Counted from the first letter of the stretch, positions 1 to 5,705 are shown. The stretch is 7,836 nucleotides of DNA from Terrimesophilobacter sp044508495 (GCA_044508495.1 JBIQHP010000097.1:1-7836); one strand, 5' to 3'. Made by a program: numbers and translations. Notes: generated by a model from the sequence alone, not told the origin.

Positions 1-1001
1 CGTCGATGTAGCCGCGACCCGCATTGCAGTCGAGGTCTTCAGCGTACCGTCACGAGCACGGTCGGAGCGGCCCCGCCGATCCTCGGAGGCTCGTCGCTGC
101 GCGCGTAGTGGTCGACCATGGAGGCGATCACGTCGTGCCGCTGCTGGTCGCGGCTGCGCGGGTCGGCCTCGCGATCGATCTCCGCCTGCTCTTCGGCCGT
201 GCGGAACTCGGTCGTGGCGCGAGGTGACATGAACGCGTCGAAGACGCGGTTGAGCTTCGCGGCGACCTCCGGCATGAAGGCGTAGCGACCGCGCACGAGA
301 CCGTCGCTCAGAACGCCGGCCTCGAACCCGCGGCCCTTCCAGGCGCGCCGCTCGACCGGCTCCATGCCGTCCGGATCGAGATACGCCTGCCAGACCATCG
401 CCTGCTGGCGGACCTCGTCGGCGGTGCACGCCGTCGGCACGAGCGAGCTCGTGCCGATCGCTGCGGCGACGAGCTCTTCCTCCGCCGCCTTGATGCCGGC
501 GATGCTGCCGTGCCGGAGCGCCGGGCCGATGCCGGCGATGATCGCCGCCGCCGCATCCGTGCCGAGGAGACCCGACTCGAGCGCATCCGCGACGACAGGG
601 AACTGGGCCGGGAAGGAGTGCGACGGCCCGCAGGCACGAGTCTCCTTGCCGAGCTTGATGCGCCGGCTGGCGGTGCTGCCCGAGACCCGGGTGATGCGTT
701 CGATGAGCTCGACCGCGTTGCGGCAGCCCTTCCTCGCAGCAAGCCCGTCGGACGGGTGCACCACACCGCGGGACCGGTCGGCGATCTCGCCGGCCGCCTC
801 GATGCGCAGCGCGTCGACGTAGCGCCCGAGATGCTCGATCGCCGCCGTCGTGTCGAGCAGGGTGTCATCCCCGAGTGCATAGAGCCGGTGCGGTGGGACC
901 GCCTCGGCGAGCCGGAGCGCGAAGCTCCTGAGCGCATCCGCCAGCGTCGATTCAACGGCGGACGTCACCGGCGAATCGAGGATGGCGGTAGGGAAGCTCA
1001 T
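1..1001 (-). pseudogene. DUF222 (13E12-type) HNH-endonuclease-like protein, frameshifted
   Basis: The open frame from ATG 1001 to TGA 39-41 gives 320 residues of a DUF222 domain. Family-like features are the stretch LDPDGMEPVE (208-217), the following GR and GL motifs leading to FMPEVAAKLNRVFDAF (242-257), DPRSRDQQRHDV (280-291) and the end GGAAPTVLVTVR. Family members normally run on past this last motif into an HNH nuclease domain. Here a stop follows directly, but in the neighbouring frame the sequence continues from 43 down to 2 as AEDLDCNAGRGYID, which looks like the expected continuation. I therefore read one coding sequence broken by a frameshift near 43-46 (one extra base or two missing). 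The HNH part would lie beyond the window. No Shine-Dalgarno is seen; a TAGAAT box six bases upstream suggests a leaderless mRNA. These are multicopy, often mobile-like genes of unclear role in actinobacteria. A sequencing error remains possible. Confidence 0.8.
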
Positions 1002-1007
1002 AAGAAG

Positions 1008-1013
1008 ATTCTA
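1008..1013 (-). promoter_or_regulatory. -10 box of the DUF222 gene (leaderless)
   Basis: TAGAAT on the minus strand matches TATAAT at 5 of 6 positions, is preceded by TGG (an extended -10 of the TGn type), and lies exactly six bases before the ATG at 1001. Transcription would start at or next to the ATG. I see no convincing -35 box. Confidence 0.5.
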
Positions 1014-1052
1014 CCAAGGAGGAAGGACATAGTTGCTATGATTAGGCGAATC

Positions 1053-1061
1053 TGTGGATAA
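1053..1061 (-). promoter_or_regulatory. DnaA-box-like 9-mer
   Basis: The minus strand reads TTATCCACA, identical to the strong E. coli DnaA box. Actinobacterial origins more often use TTGTCCACA. Only one copy is seen and no replication gene is nearby, so this is not called an origin; it may be a chance match or a DnaA titration or regulation site. Confidence 0.3.
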
Positions 1062-1067
1062 GTTCTC

Positions 1068-1083
1068 TAGTAGATATCTACTA
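1068..1083. promoter_or_regulatory. Perfect 16-bp palindrome, candidate operator
   Basis: TAGTAGATATCTACTA is its own reverse complement with no spacer. It lies midway between the two divergent start codons. Such symmetry is typical of a site for a homodimeric repressor, but no intact regulator gene is in the window to pair with it. Confidence 0.4.
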
Positions 1084-1125
1084 AATCTATTGCGGGAAAC
1101 TCGCGAAGGCCGCCCGGAAACCACA

Positions 1126-1159
1126 TTGGCAACCGATAGCTAACTATCGATAATCGATA
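1126..1159 (+). promoter_or_regulatory. Sigma70-type promoter overlapped by two palindromes
   Basis: TTGGCA (1126-1131, 5/6 match to TTGACA) and GATAAT (1149-1154, 5/6 match to TATAAT) are separated by exactly 17 bp. The start would fall near 1161, a few bases before ATG 1165, giving a nearly leaderless mRNA. The spacer holds the inverted repeat CGATAG-CTAA-CTATCG (1134-1149), and the perfect palindrome TATCGAT-A-ATCGATA (1145-1159) covers the -10 box. A protein bound there would block RNA polymerase, so repression, possibly autoregulation by the ancestral downstream XRE protein, is the natural inference. Confidence 0.6.
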
Positions 1160-1164
1160 CACAT

Positions 1165-1329
1165 ATGACGATCCTCGTCCTTCGCGTCGCCCTCGTCCTC
1201 TTCGTGCTCGTCATGCGCGGCCTGCTGCTCACGGCGACGACGCTCGACGCGATCTGCCGGGCGCTCGACTGCCAGCCGGGCGACCTGCTGCGCTGGGTTC
1301 CCAACGATGACGGCGCGGATGCTGGCTAG
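1165..1329 (+). pseudogene. Fused remnant of DUF2975 membrane protein and XRE/HTH_26 regulator
   Basis: ATG 1165 to TAG 1327-1329 encodes 54 residues. Residues 1-12 (MTILVLRVALVL) resemble the N-terminal membrane segment of DUF2975 proteins. Residues 13-22 (FVLVMRGLLL) resemble the last membrane segment of the same family. Residues 27-46 (LDAICRALDCQPGDLLRWVP) match the conserved C-terminal end of small Cro/C1-type HTH_26 regulators, which are usually encoded directly downstream of DUF2975. The DNA-recognition helices and most of the membrane protein are absent. The simplest reading is a two-gene module collapsed by internal deletions that kept the frame. It could still be made as a mini-protein with one hydrophobic segment, because the promoter is intact. 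The family assignment is from memory of conserved motifs, not a search. Confidence 0.6.
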
Positions 1330-1332
1330 GCT
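1327..1332 (+). promoter_or_regulatory. -10 box of the kinase-like gene (leaderless)
   Basis: TAGGCT lies exactly six bases before the GTG start at 1339, in the context TGGCTAGGCT, which is nearly the same as the pxpA promoter. Its first three bases are also the TAG stop of the preceding remnant ORF. No clear -35 box is seen. Confidence 0.45.
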
Positions 1333-1338
1333 GCCCCT

Positions 1339-1674
1339 GTGACAGCGAAGGATGTCGGCCGCGGCGCCGAAAAGCGCGGCGGCGACAAGAAGGCAGTCTT
1401 CGTCAACGGCATCCNNNNNNNNNNNNNNNNNNNNNNNNNNNNNNNNNNNNNNNNNNNNNNNNNNNNNNNNNNNNNNNNNNNNNNNNNNNNNNNNNNNNNN
1501 NNNNNNNNNNNNNNACGGCATCCGGCTCACGAGGACGAGACCCGAGGGGCCGAATGGGAACGGCTGGCGCAGGATGCTCGCCCCATCTCCGACTTCCCGG
1601 TGATCGCCGTCGACACCGACGCGACGGTGGATGTCGGAGCGCTGTGCCGGGAGATCAGCGCGATCCTGGGCTGA
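1339..1674 (+). CDS. Probable P-loop nucleotide-binding/kinase-like protein, core missing in gap
   Basis: The gene starts at GTG 1339, six bases after a TAGGCT box, and stops at TGA 1672-1674. The first 25 residues end in KKAVFVNGI, the beta strand that usually leads into a Walker A loop (GxxGxGK[ST]) in small ATP-binding kinases. The loop itself would fall in the 100-N gap (1415-1514). After the gap the frame resumes with RHPAHEDE and ends FPVIAVDTDATVDVGALCREISAIL, resembling the C-terminal strand and helix of such kinases (a VDT motif followed by a final helix). The gap length is arbitrary, so the total length is unknown. The substrate cannot be told. The last 20 bases overlap the 3' end of the convergent ABM gene. 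The P-loop identity is inference from the two ends only. Confidence 0.55.
   Translation: MTAKDVGRGAEKRGGDKKAVFVNGIXXXXXXXXXXXXXXXXXXXXXXXXXXXXXXXXXXRHPAHEDETRGAEWERLAQDARPISDFPVIAVDTDATVDVGALCREISAILG
1415..1514. other. Assembly gap (100 N)
   Basis: Exactly 100 N, the usual placeholder for a gap of unknown size. It interrupts the kinase-like gene. Both edges carry the same nine bases, ACGGCATCC (1406-1414 and 1515-1523). Confidence 0.98.
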
Positions 1675-1957
1675 CGACCTCGAAGTGCTCGACGACCGGC
1701 ATGGGCTCGTAGAAGTGATGCAGGAGCGCGCGCCACCGCTGGTATGCCTCGGACTCCCGGAACCCGACCATGTGGGCCTCGATGCTCTCCCACTCGACGA
1801 GCAGGAGGTAGCTGCTCGGAGACTCGACCGACCGCGACAGCGACACACTGCGGCATCCCTCCGCCGCCGCGATGATGCCCCGGGCCTCGGCGAAGGCCAG
1901 CTCGAAGTCGTCTTCTCTCCCGGGGGCCACGGACAGCAGCGCGTGTTCAGTCACCAT
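1655..1957 (-). CDS. Antibiotic biosynthesis monooxygenase (ABM) domain protein
   Basis: This complete 100-residue protein fits the length of single-domain ABM proteins (ferredoxin-like dimeric alpha/beta barrel). It shows the pattern of a first strand (EHALLSVAPGREDDFELAF), a helix, CRSVSLSRSVESPSSYLLLVEW (35-56) and the helix SIEAHMVGFRESEAYQRW (58-75), with W56 and H62 at typically conserved positions. ABM proteins act as cofactor-free monooxygenases, heme-degrading enzymes or quinone-related proteins; nothing here fixes the substrate, and no heme-uptake genes are adjacent. The gene is divergent from pxpA across 65 bp. The start is ATG 1957, six bases after a CACACT box; a GTG at the second codon is an alternative. 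Its 3' end overlaps the kinase-like gene by 20 bp, tail to tail. Confidence 0.8.
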   Translation of the reverse strand: MVTEHALLSVAPGREDDFELAFAEARGIIAAAEGCRSVSLSRSVESPSSYLLLVEWESIEAHMVGFRESEAYQRWRALLHHFYEPMPVVEHFEVVSPGSR

Positions 1958-1963
1958 GCAGTT

Positions 1964-1969
1964 AGTGTG
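1964..1969 (-). promoter_or_regulatory. -10 box of the ABM gene (leaderless)
   Basis: CACACT on the minus strand lies exactly six bases before ATG 1957. It is a weaker match to TATAAT than the other boxes here. A TTGCGG occurs 19 bp further upstream as a possible -35, which is longer than ideal spacing. Confidence 0.35.
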
Positions 1970-2010
1970 GCACTCGTCGACCTGGTCCCCGCAATCCCGT
2001 CCATCTTGGC

Positions 2011-2016
2011 TAGTCT
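2011..2016 (+). promoter_or_regulatory. -10 box of the pxpABC operon (leaderless)
   Basis: TAGTCT lies exactly six bases before the GTG start of pxpA, in the context TGGCTAGTCT. The only Shine-Dalgarno-like bases (GGAGG, 2019-2023) run into the GTG itself and are too close to act as one, which favours leaderless initiation. Confidence 0.45.
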
Positions 2017-2022
2017 TCGGAG

Positions 2023-2760
2023 GTGGCAGCCATCGACCTCAACAGCGACCTCGGCGAGGGGGTGGGCGACGACGCGGCGATCTTCGGCCTCGTCACGAGC
2101 GCGAACGTCGCGTGCGGCGGTCACGCGGGCGACGAGGATTCGATGCGGGCCTGCGTCGCGCTCGCGATCGAGCACGGGGTGAGCCTCGGGGCGCATCCGT
2201 CATATCCCGACCGGGAGGGATTCGGCCGCCGAGACCAGGAGCTCGACGCCGGCGAGCTGCGCGACGAGATCCTCCGCCAGGTCGAGGCGCTCGCCGCGAT
2301 CGCGACCTCCGCCGGCACGCGCCCGTGCTACGTCAAGCCGCACGGCGCCCTCTACAACCGCATCGTCCTCGACCCCGTGCAGGCGGATGCCGTGGCCCTC
2401 GCCTCCCGCGACGCCGGCCTCCCGCTCCTCGGCCTCGCCGACAGCGCGATCCACTCCGCGGCCGACCGTCACGGCGTCGGGTTCTTCCGCGAAGCCTTCG
2501 CCGACCGCGCCTACCTGCCCGACGGCACGCTCGCGCCCCGTTCGATCGAAGGCTCCGTCATCGCCGACCCCCTCGTGGCGGCCGACCGTGCGGTCCGGAT
2601 GGCGGTCGACGGCACCGTGGTCGCTCTCGACGGCACCGTGCTCCGCGTCGAGCTCGACTCGCTCTGCGTGCACGGCGACACGCCCGACGCCGTAGCGATG
2701 GCCGCCGCCGTGCGGGACCGGCTTGCGGCGGCCGGGGTTGGGCTGCGGGCGTTCGCATGA
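2023..2760 (+). CDS. pxpA: 5-oxoprolinase subunit A (LamB/YcsF family)
   Basis: PxpA works with PxpB and PxpC in the cytoplasm to open 5-oxoproline (pyroglutamate) to L-glutamate at the cost of ATP. Family motifs are clear: DLNSDLGEG (5-13) at the very N-terminus, ANVACGGHAGD (27-37), GAHPSYPD (56-63) followed by GFGRR, KPHGALYN (105-112), and the C-terminal CVHGDTPDA. The histidines at 34, 58 and 107 are the ones expected in the active-site groove. The length of 245 residues is normal for the family. The start is GTG, fixed because DLNSDLGEG must lie within the first residues. It is the first gene of the operon. Its TGA overlaps an ATG (2757) that opens a five-codon ORF leading to pxpB. Confidence is high for family and function. 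Confidence 0.95.
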   Translation: MAAIDLNSDLGEGVGDDAAIFGLVTSANVACGGHAGDEDSMRACVALAIEHGVSLGAHPSYPDREGFGRRDQELDAGELRDEILRQVEALAAIATSAGTRPCYVKPHGALYNRIVLDPVQADAVALASRDAGLPLLGLADSAIHSAADRHGVGFFREAFADRAYLPDGTLAPRSIEGSVIADPLVAADRAVRMAVDGTVVALDGTVLRVELDSLCVHGDTPDAVAMAAAVRDRLAAAGVGLRAFA

Positions 2761-2770
2761 GCGAGCTTCG

Positions 2771-3394
2771 ATGAACATCCTGCCCTTCGGCGATCGCGCG
2801 ATCCTCGCCGAGTTCGACGACCTCGAGCAGACCACGGGAGCCTTCCGCGCGCTCGACGCAGCCCGGCCGTCCGGCGTGCTCGAGCTCGTGCCCGCGGCGC
2901 GCACCGTGCTCGTGCGCATCGATCCTGCCCGGCTCTCCCTGCGCGGCGCCGAGGACTGGGCGCGAAGCGTGCCCGCGGGTGCCAGAGTCGCGGAGACCGC
3001 CCCGCTCGTCACGATCCCGGTCTGCTACGACGGCCCCGACCTCGCCACGACGGCCGAATTGCTCGGCATGACTTCGGCCGAGCTCGTGTCCCGGCACTCG
3101 CTCGCCGAGTGGCGCTGCGCCTTCATCGGCTTCGCCCCGGGGTTCGCCTACCTCGCGGGCGATGGCCCTGCGGGCATCGACCTGGCGGTGCCCCGCCGCG
3201 CGACCTCGCGCGAGTCCGTGCCCGCCGGCTCAGTAGGTCTCGCGGGGGAGTTCACTGGCATCTATCCGCGCTCGTCGCCCGGCGGCTGGCAGCTCATCGG
3301 CACGACCGACGCCGTGCTCTGGGACGTCGAACGCGAGCCGCCATCCCTCCTCGCACCCGGCACGATCGTCCGCTTCGAGGTGGTCGAGCAGTGA
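2771..3394 (+). CDS. pxpB: 5-oxoprolinase subunit B (KipI/AHS1 family)
   Basis: This 207-residue protein has the PxpB (allophanate hydrolase subunit 1, carboxyltransferase C/D) pattern: LPFGDRAILAEF near the start (4-15), IPVCYDGPDL (82-91), FIGFAPGFAYLAG (118-130), VPRRATSR (140-147), VPAGSVGLAGEFTGIYP (150-166) and SPGGWQLIG (169-177). It forms the catalytic pair with PxpC in 5-oxoprolinase. ATG 2771 is chosen because family proteins begin only a few residues before LPFGDRA; the frame is open further upstream, but only with a poor TTG start. It begins 10 bp after the pxpA stop, with only a weak GAG-rich ribosome site, and overlaps pxpC by four bases (GTGA). KipI-type sporulation control is another known role of the family but does not fit this context. 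Confidence 0.93.
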   Translation: MNILPFGDRAILAEFDDLEQTTGAFRALDAARPSGVLELVPAARTVLVRIDPARLSLRGAEDWARSVPAGARVAETAPLVTIPVCYDGPDLATTAELLGMTSAELVSRHSLAEWRCAFIGFAPGFAYLAGDGPAGIDLAVPRRATSRESVPAGSVGLAGEFTGIYPRSSPGGWQLIGTTDAVLWDVEREPPSLLAPGTIVRFEVVEQ

Positions 3395-4189
3395 CCCGTC
3401 TCAAGGTGATCCGGACCGGACCGCTCACACTCGTGCAGGATCGGGGCCGTCCGGGCCTCGGATTCCTTGGAATGGGTTCGGCCGGGGCCATGGACCGCGC
3501 GGCGCTGGCCCTCGCCAACCGGCTCGTCGGCAACGACGCGGATGCCGCCGGCCTCGAGATCCTGCTCGGCGGCGCTGAGTTCCAGACGGACGACCCGCTG
3601 TGGTTCGCGGTCGCGGGGGCCCGGGGCGCGGTCACGGCAGGCGACCGCTTGGTCGAGCCGAACACCGCCACTCTGCTGGGCGCGGGGGAGCGGATCGTGT
3701 TCCCCGCGGCCGAGCACGGCATCCGCTACTACCTCGCCGTGCGCGGTGGTGTCGACGTCCCATCCGTGCTGGGCTCCCGCTCGCGCGACACTCTCGCCGC
3801 CCTCGGTCCGGAGCCGCTCGCCGAGGACGCGGTCCTCCCGATCGGCCCTGAGCCGGCGACGCCGATCCCGCCCGTGGACGTCGTCCCCGTCGACCTGCCG
3901 CCCGAGGGCACGGTCACCCTCGAGGTGCGGCCCGGGCCGCGCCGCGAGTGGTTCGCCGAGGAGTCCTGGCGCGCGCTCCTGCACGACGGGTGGCGGGTGT
4001 CGCCGCGCTCCGACCGCTCGGGCGTGCGGCTCGAGGGGCCTGTCCTCGTGAGAACGGATGCGCGCGAACTGCCGAGCGAGGGCATGGTGGCCGGCGCCAT
4101 CCAGGTCTCTCCGGATGGCGCGCCCACGATCCTCGCCGTCGACCACCCTGTCACCGGAGGCTACCCCGTCATCGCCGTCGTGACGGATG
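3391..4189 (+). CDS. pxpC: 5-oxoprolinase subunit C (AHS2 family), 3' end lost in gap
   Basis: The gene starts at GTG 3391, overlapping the pxpB stop by four bases, which implies translational coupling. Family motifs include RTGPLTLVQDRGRPG (8-22), GMGSAGAMDRAALALANRLVGND (27-49), AGLEILLGG (53-61), YYLAVRGGVDVPSVLGSRSRDT, and near the end EGMVAGAIQVSPDG and GGYPVIAVVTD. In family members VVTD is followed by a few dozen residues at most, so roughly 20-30 residues are missing; 266 are visible before the 100-N gap. PxpC pairs with PxpB to form the carboxyltransferase-like half of the enzyme. There is no sign of decay; the truncation is an assembly artefact. Confidence 0.93.
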
Positions 4190-4289
4190 NNNNNNNNNNN
4201 NNNNNNNNNNNNNNNNNNNNNNNNNNNNNNNNNNNNNNNNNNNNNNNNNNNNNNNNNNNNNNNNNNNNNNNNNNNNNNNNNNNNNNNNN
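4190..4289. other. Assembly gap (100 N)
   Basis: Exactly 100 N. It removes the end of pxpC and reaches the last base before the stop codon of bkdC on the opposite strand. Any convergent terminator, or further genes between the two operons, would be hidden here. Confidence 0.98.
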
Positions 4290-5705
4290 CTAGAGCTCCC
4301 CGAGCAGCGCGATCGGGTTCTCGATGCAGCGGGCGATGAAGCCGATGAACTCGGAGGGCACGTCGCCATCGCACACCCGGTGGTCGAAGACCATCGAGAG
4401 GAACACGACCTTGCGCACCGCGAGCTGCCCGTCGACGACCCAGGGCCGGTCCATGATGCGGCCGATCCCGAGCATCGCGACCTCGGGCTGGTTGATGATC
4501 GGCGCCGAGCCGTCGACCCCGAAGCCGCCGTAGTTGTTGAGCGTGAAGGTGCCGCCGCGCAGCTGCTCGTTCGGGAAGTTGCCGGCCTTCGCCGTCTCGA
4601 CGAGCCCGGCGATCGCGTCGTGCAGCCCCGCCGTCGTCATCGATCCGGCGCCGTGCACGACCGGGACCATGAGCCCGCGCGCAGTCTGCGCCGCGATTCC
4701 GAGGTTGATCTCGGCGTGCTGCACGATCTCGCCGGCCGCCGTGTCGACGCTCGAGTTGAGGATCGGATGGCGTTTCAGCCCCGCGACCACGAACCGGGCG
4801 ATGAGCGCATTGAGGCTCCAGCGCTCGCCGGTCGAGCGCTGGAGCTGCTCCTTCGCCTCGACGAGCGCCGTGGCGTCGACGTCGAGCCAGATCGTCGCCT
4901 CGGGCACCTCGCGGCGGGAGGCGCTCATGCGTTCCGCGACGACCTTGCGCAGGCCGGTGAGAGGGATGCGGAGGTCGCCCTCGGCGGCTCGGACGGGCGC
5001 TGCCGAGGCGACGGCACCCGGGCCAGCACCGTCTGCGATGCGCCGCTCGACGTCCGCGCGGAGCACCAGCCCGTCCGGACCGCTGCCGGCGAGGCTGTGC
5101 GCCTCGAAGCCGTGATCGCGCGCGAGGCGGCGAACGAGGGGCGAGACCACGGGGGAGATCCCGATGGGGACGACGGATGCCGGCGCGGCATCCGCGCGCT
5201 TGACGGGCGACGGGCTCGGCGCCGTCGCGGCCATGCCGGTCGCGGCAGCGCCGGTGGGCGCGGCCGAAGCCTTCGTGCCGAACCGCCCGGTCGGCACGGC
5301 CCGCGCGCTGCGGGTGCGTTCCTTCGTGCCGTAGCCGATGAGCACAGCGCCGGAGGCGCCGGAGTCGGCCTCTGCGGCGACCGCCGCGGCCGGATCCCCG
5401 CGCAACGCGGTGCCGGGCACGGTGTCGGGTCCGGCCGCGTCATCCGCATCCGTCCCGCCCCCGATCGTCAGCAGGGGCTCCCCGGCATGCACCGTCGCGC
5501 CCACCGCGGCGTGCAGGGTCTCGACGATCCCGGCGAAGGGGCTCGGCAGCTCGACGACCGACTTGGCCGACTCGACCTCGACGACCGGCTGGTCGATCGC
5601 GACGGTGTCGCCCGGCGCGACGAGCCAGGTGACGATCTCCGCTTCGGTCAGGCCCTCGCCGAGGTCGGGGAGGATGAACGGCCGGCTCGCCGCAGAACCC
5701 GCCAT
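4290..5705 (-). CDS. bkdC: Branched-chain 2-oxoacid dehydrogenase E2, dihydrolipoamide acyltransferase
   Basis: The 471-residue E2 core subunit passes acyl groups from lipoate to CoA. Domains in order: one lipoyl domain (about 8-82) with the lipoylated K48 in EVESAKSVVELPSPFAG; an Ala/Pro/Gly/Thr-rich linker with VLIGYGT (121-127), seen in actinobacterial BCKDH E2; a peripheral subunit-binding domain (about 186-223, VSPLVRRLARDHGF to LVLRADVERRI); a second linker; and the catalytic domain (about 245-471) with the active-site motif DHRVCDG (441-447; H442 and D446). Start ATG 5705 shares its A with the bkdB stop (TGATG) and has GGGAG (5714-5718) eight bases upstream; GTG codons at 5714 and 5708 are less likely. 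The TAG stop touches the gap. Acetoin or pyruvate dehydrogenase E2 is possible, but the partner sequences favour branched-chain substrates. Confidence 0.92.
   Translation of the reverse strand: MAGSAASRPFILPDLGEGLTEAEIVTWLVAPGDTVAIDQPVVEVESAKSVVELPSPFAGIVETLHAAVGATVHAGEPLLTIGGGTDADDAAGPDTVPGTALRGDPAAAVAAEADSGASGAVLIGYGTKERTRSARAVPTGRFGTKASAAPTGAAATGMAATAPSPSPVKRADAAPASVVPIGISPVVSPLVRRLARDHGFEAHSLAGSGPDGLVLRADVERRIADGAGPGAVASAAPVRAAEGDLRIPLTGLRKVVAERMSASRREVPEATIWLDVDATALVEAKEQLQRSTGERWSLNALIARFVVAGLKRHPILNSSVDTAAGEIVQHAEINLGIAAQTARGLMVPVVHGAGSMTTAGLHDAIAGLVETAKAGNFPNEQLRGGTFTLNNYGGFGVDGSAPIINQPEVAMLGIGRIMDRPWVVDGQLAVRKVVFLSMVFDHRVCDGDVPSEFIGFIARCIENPIALLGEL
4815..4845 (-). repeat. Perfect 13-bp inverted repeat (hairpin) inside bkdC
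   Basis: GCTCCAGCGCTCG (4815-4827), loop CCGGT, then CGAGCGCTGGAGC (4833-4845), with every pair matched. In bkdC it covers the codons for residues around 287-297 (QLQRSTGERWS). The mRNA could form a very stable stem-loop. There is no U-tract, so it is not a typical terminator. Confidence 0.75.

Larger units (their letters stand above)
1002..1164. other. AT-rich divergent intergenic region with palindromes
   Basis: This 163-bp region is about 43% GC against roughly 70% around it. It separates the DUF222 gene from the plus-strand regulator remnant. It contains an inverted repeat CATAG-TTG-CTATG (1028-1040), a perfect DnaA-box match (1053-1061), a perfect 16-bp palindrome (1068-1083), an inverted repeat CGATAG-CTAA-CTATCG (1134-1149) and a perfect 15-bp palindrome (1145-1159). 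The last two overlap the plus-strand promoter. No gene is visible inside it. Confidence 0.7.

Noticed and set aside
492..540. Direct repeat GATGCCGGCGATG (492-504 and 528-540)
   Set aside because: The copies are 36 bp apart, in frame, and encode the IAGI motif twice in the DUF222 protein (IAGIGPALRHGSIAGI). Protein-level similarity and GC-rich codons explain it without a mobile element.
1053..1083. Possible replication origin (DnaA box plus AT-rich palindrome)
   Set aside because: There is only one box and no dnaA, dnaN, parAB or rep gene nearby. A single 9-mer match is not enough.
1144..1848. A minus-strand open frame spanning the first N gap
   Set aside because: It is antisense to the regulator remnant and kinase-like gene and out of frame with ABM. 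It is low-complexity and joined only through N codons.
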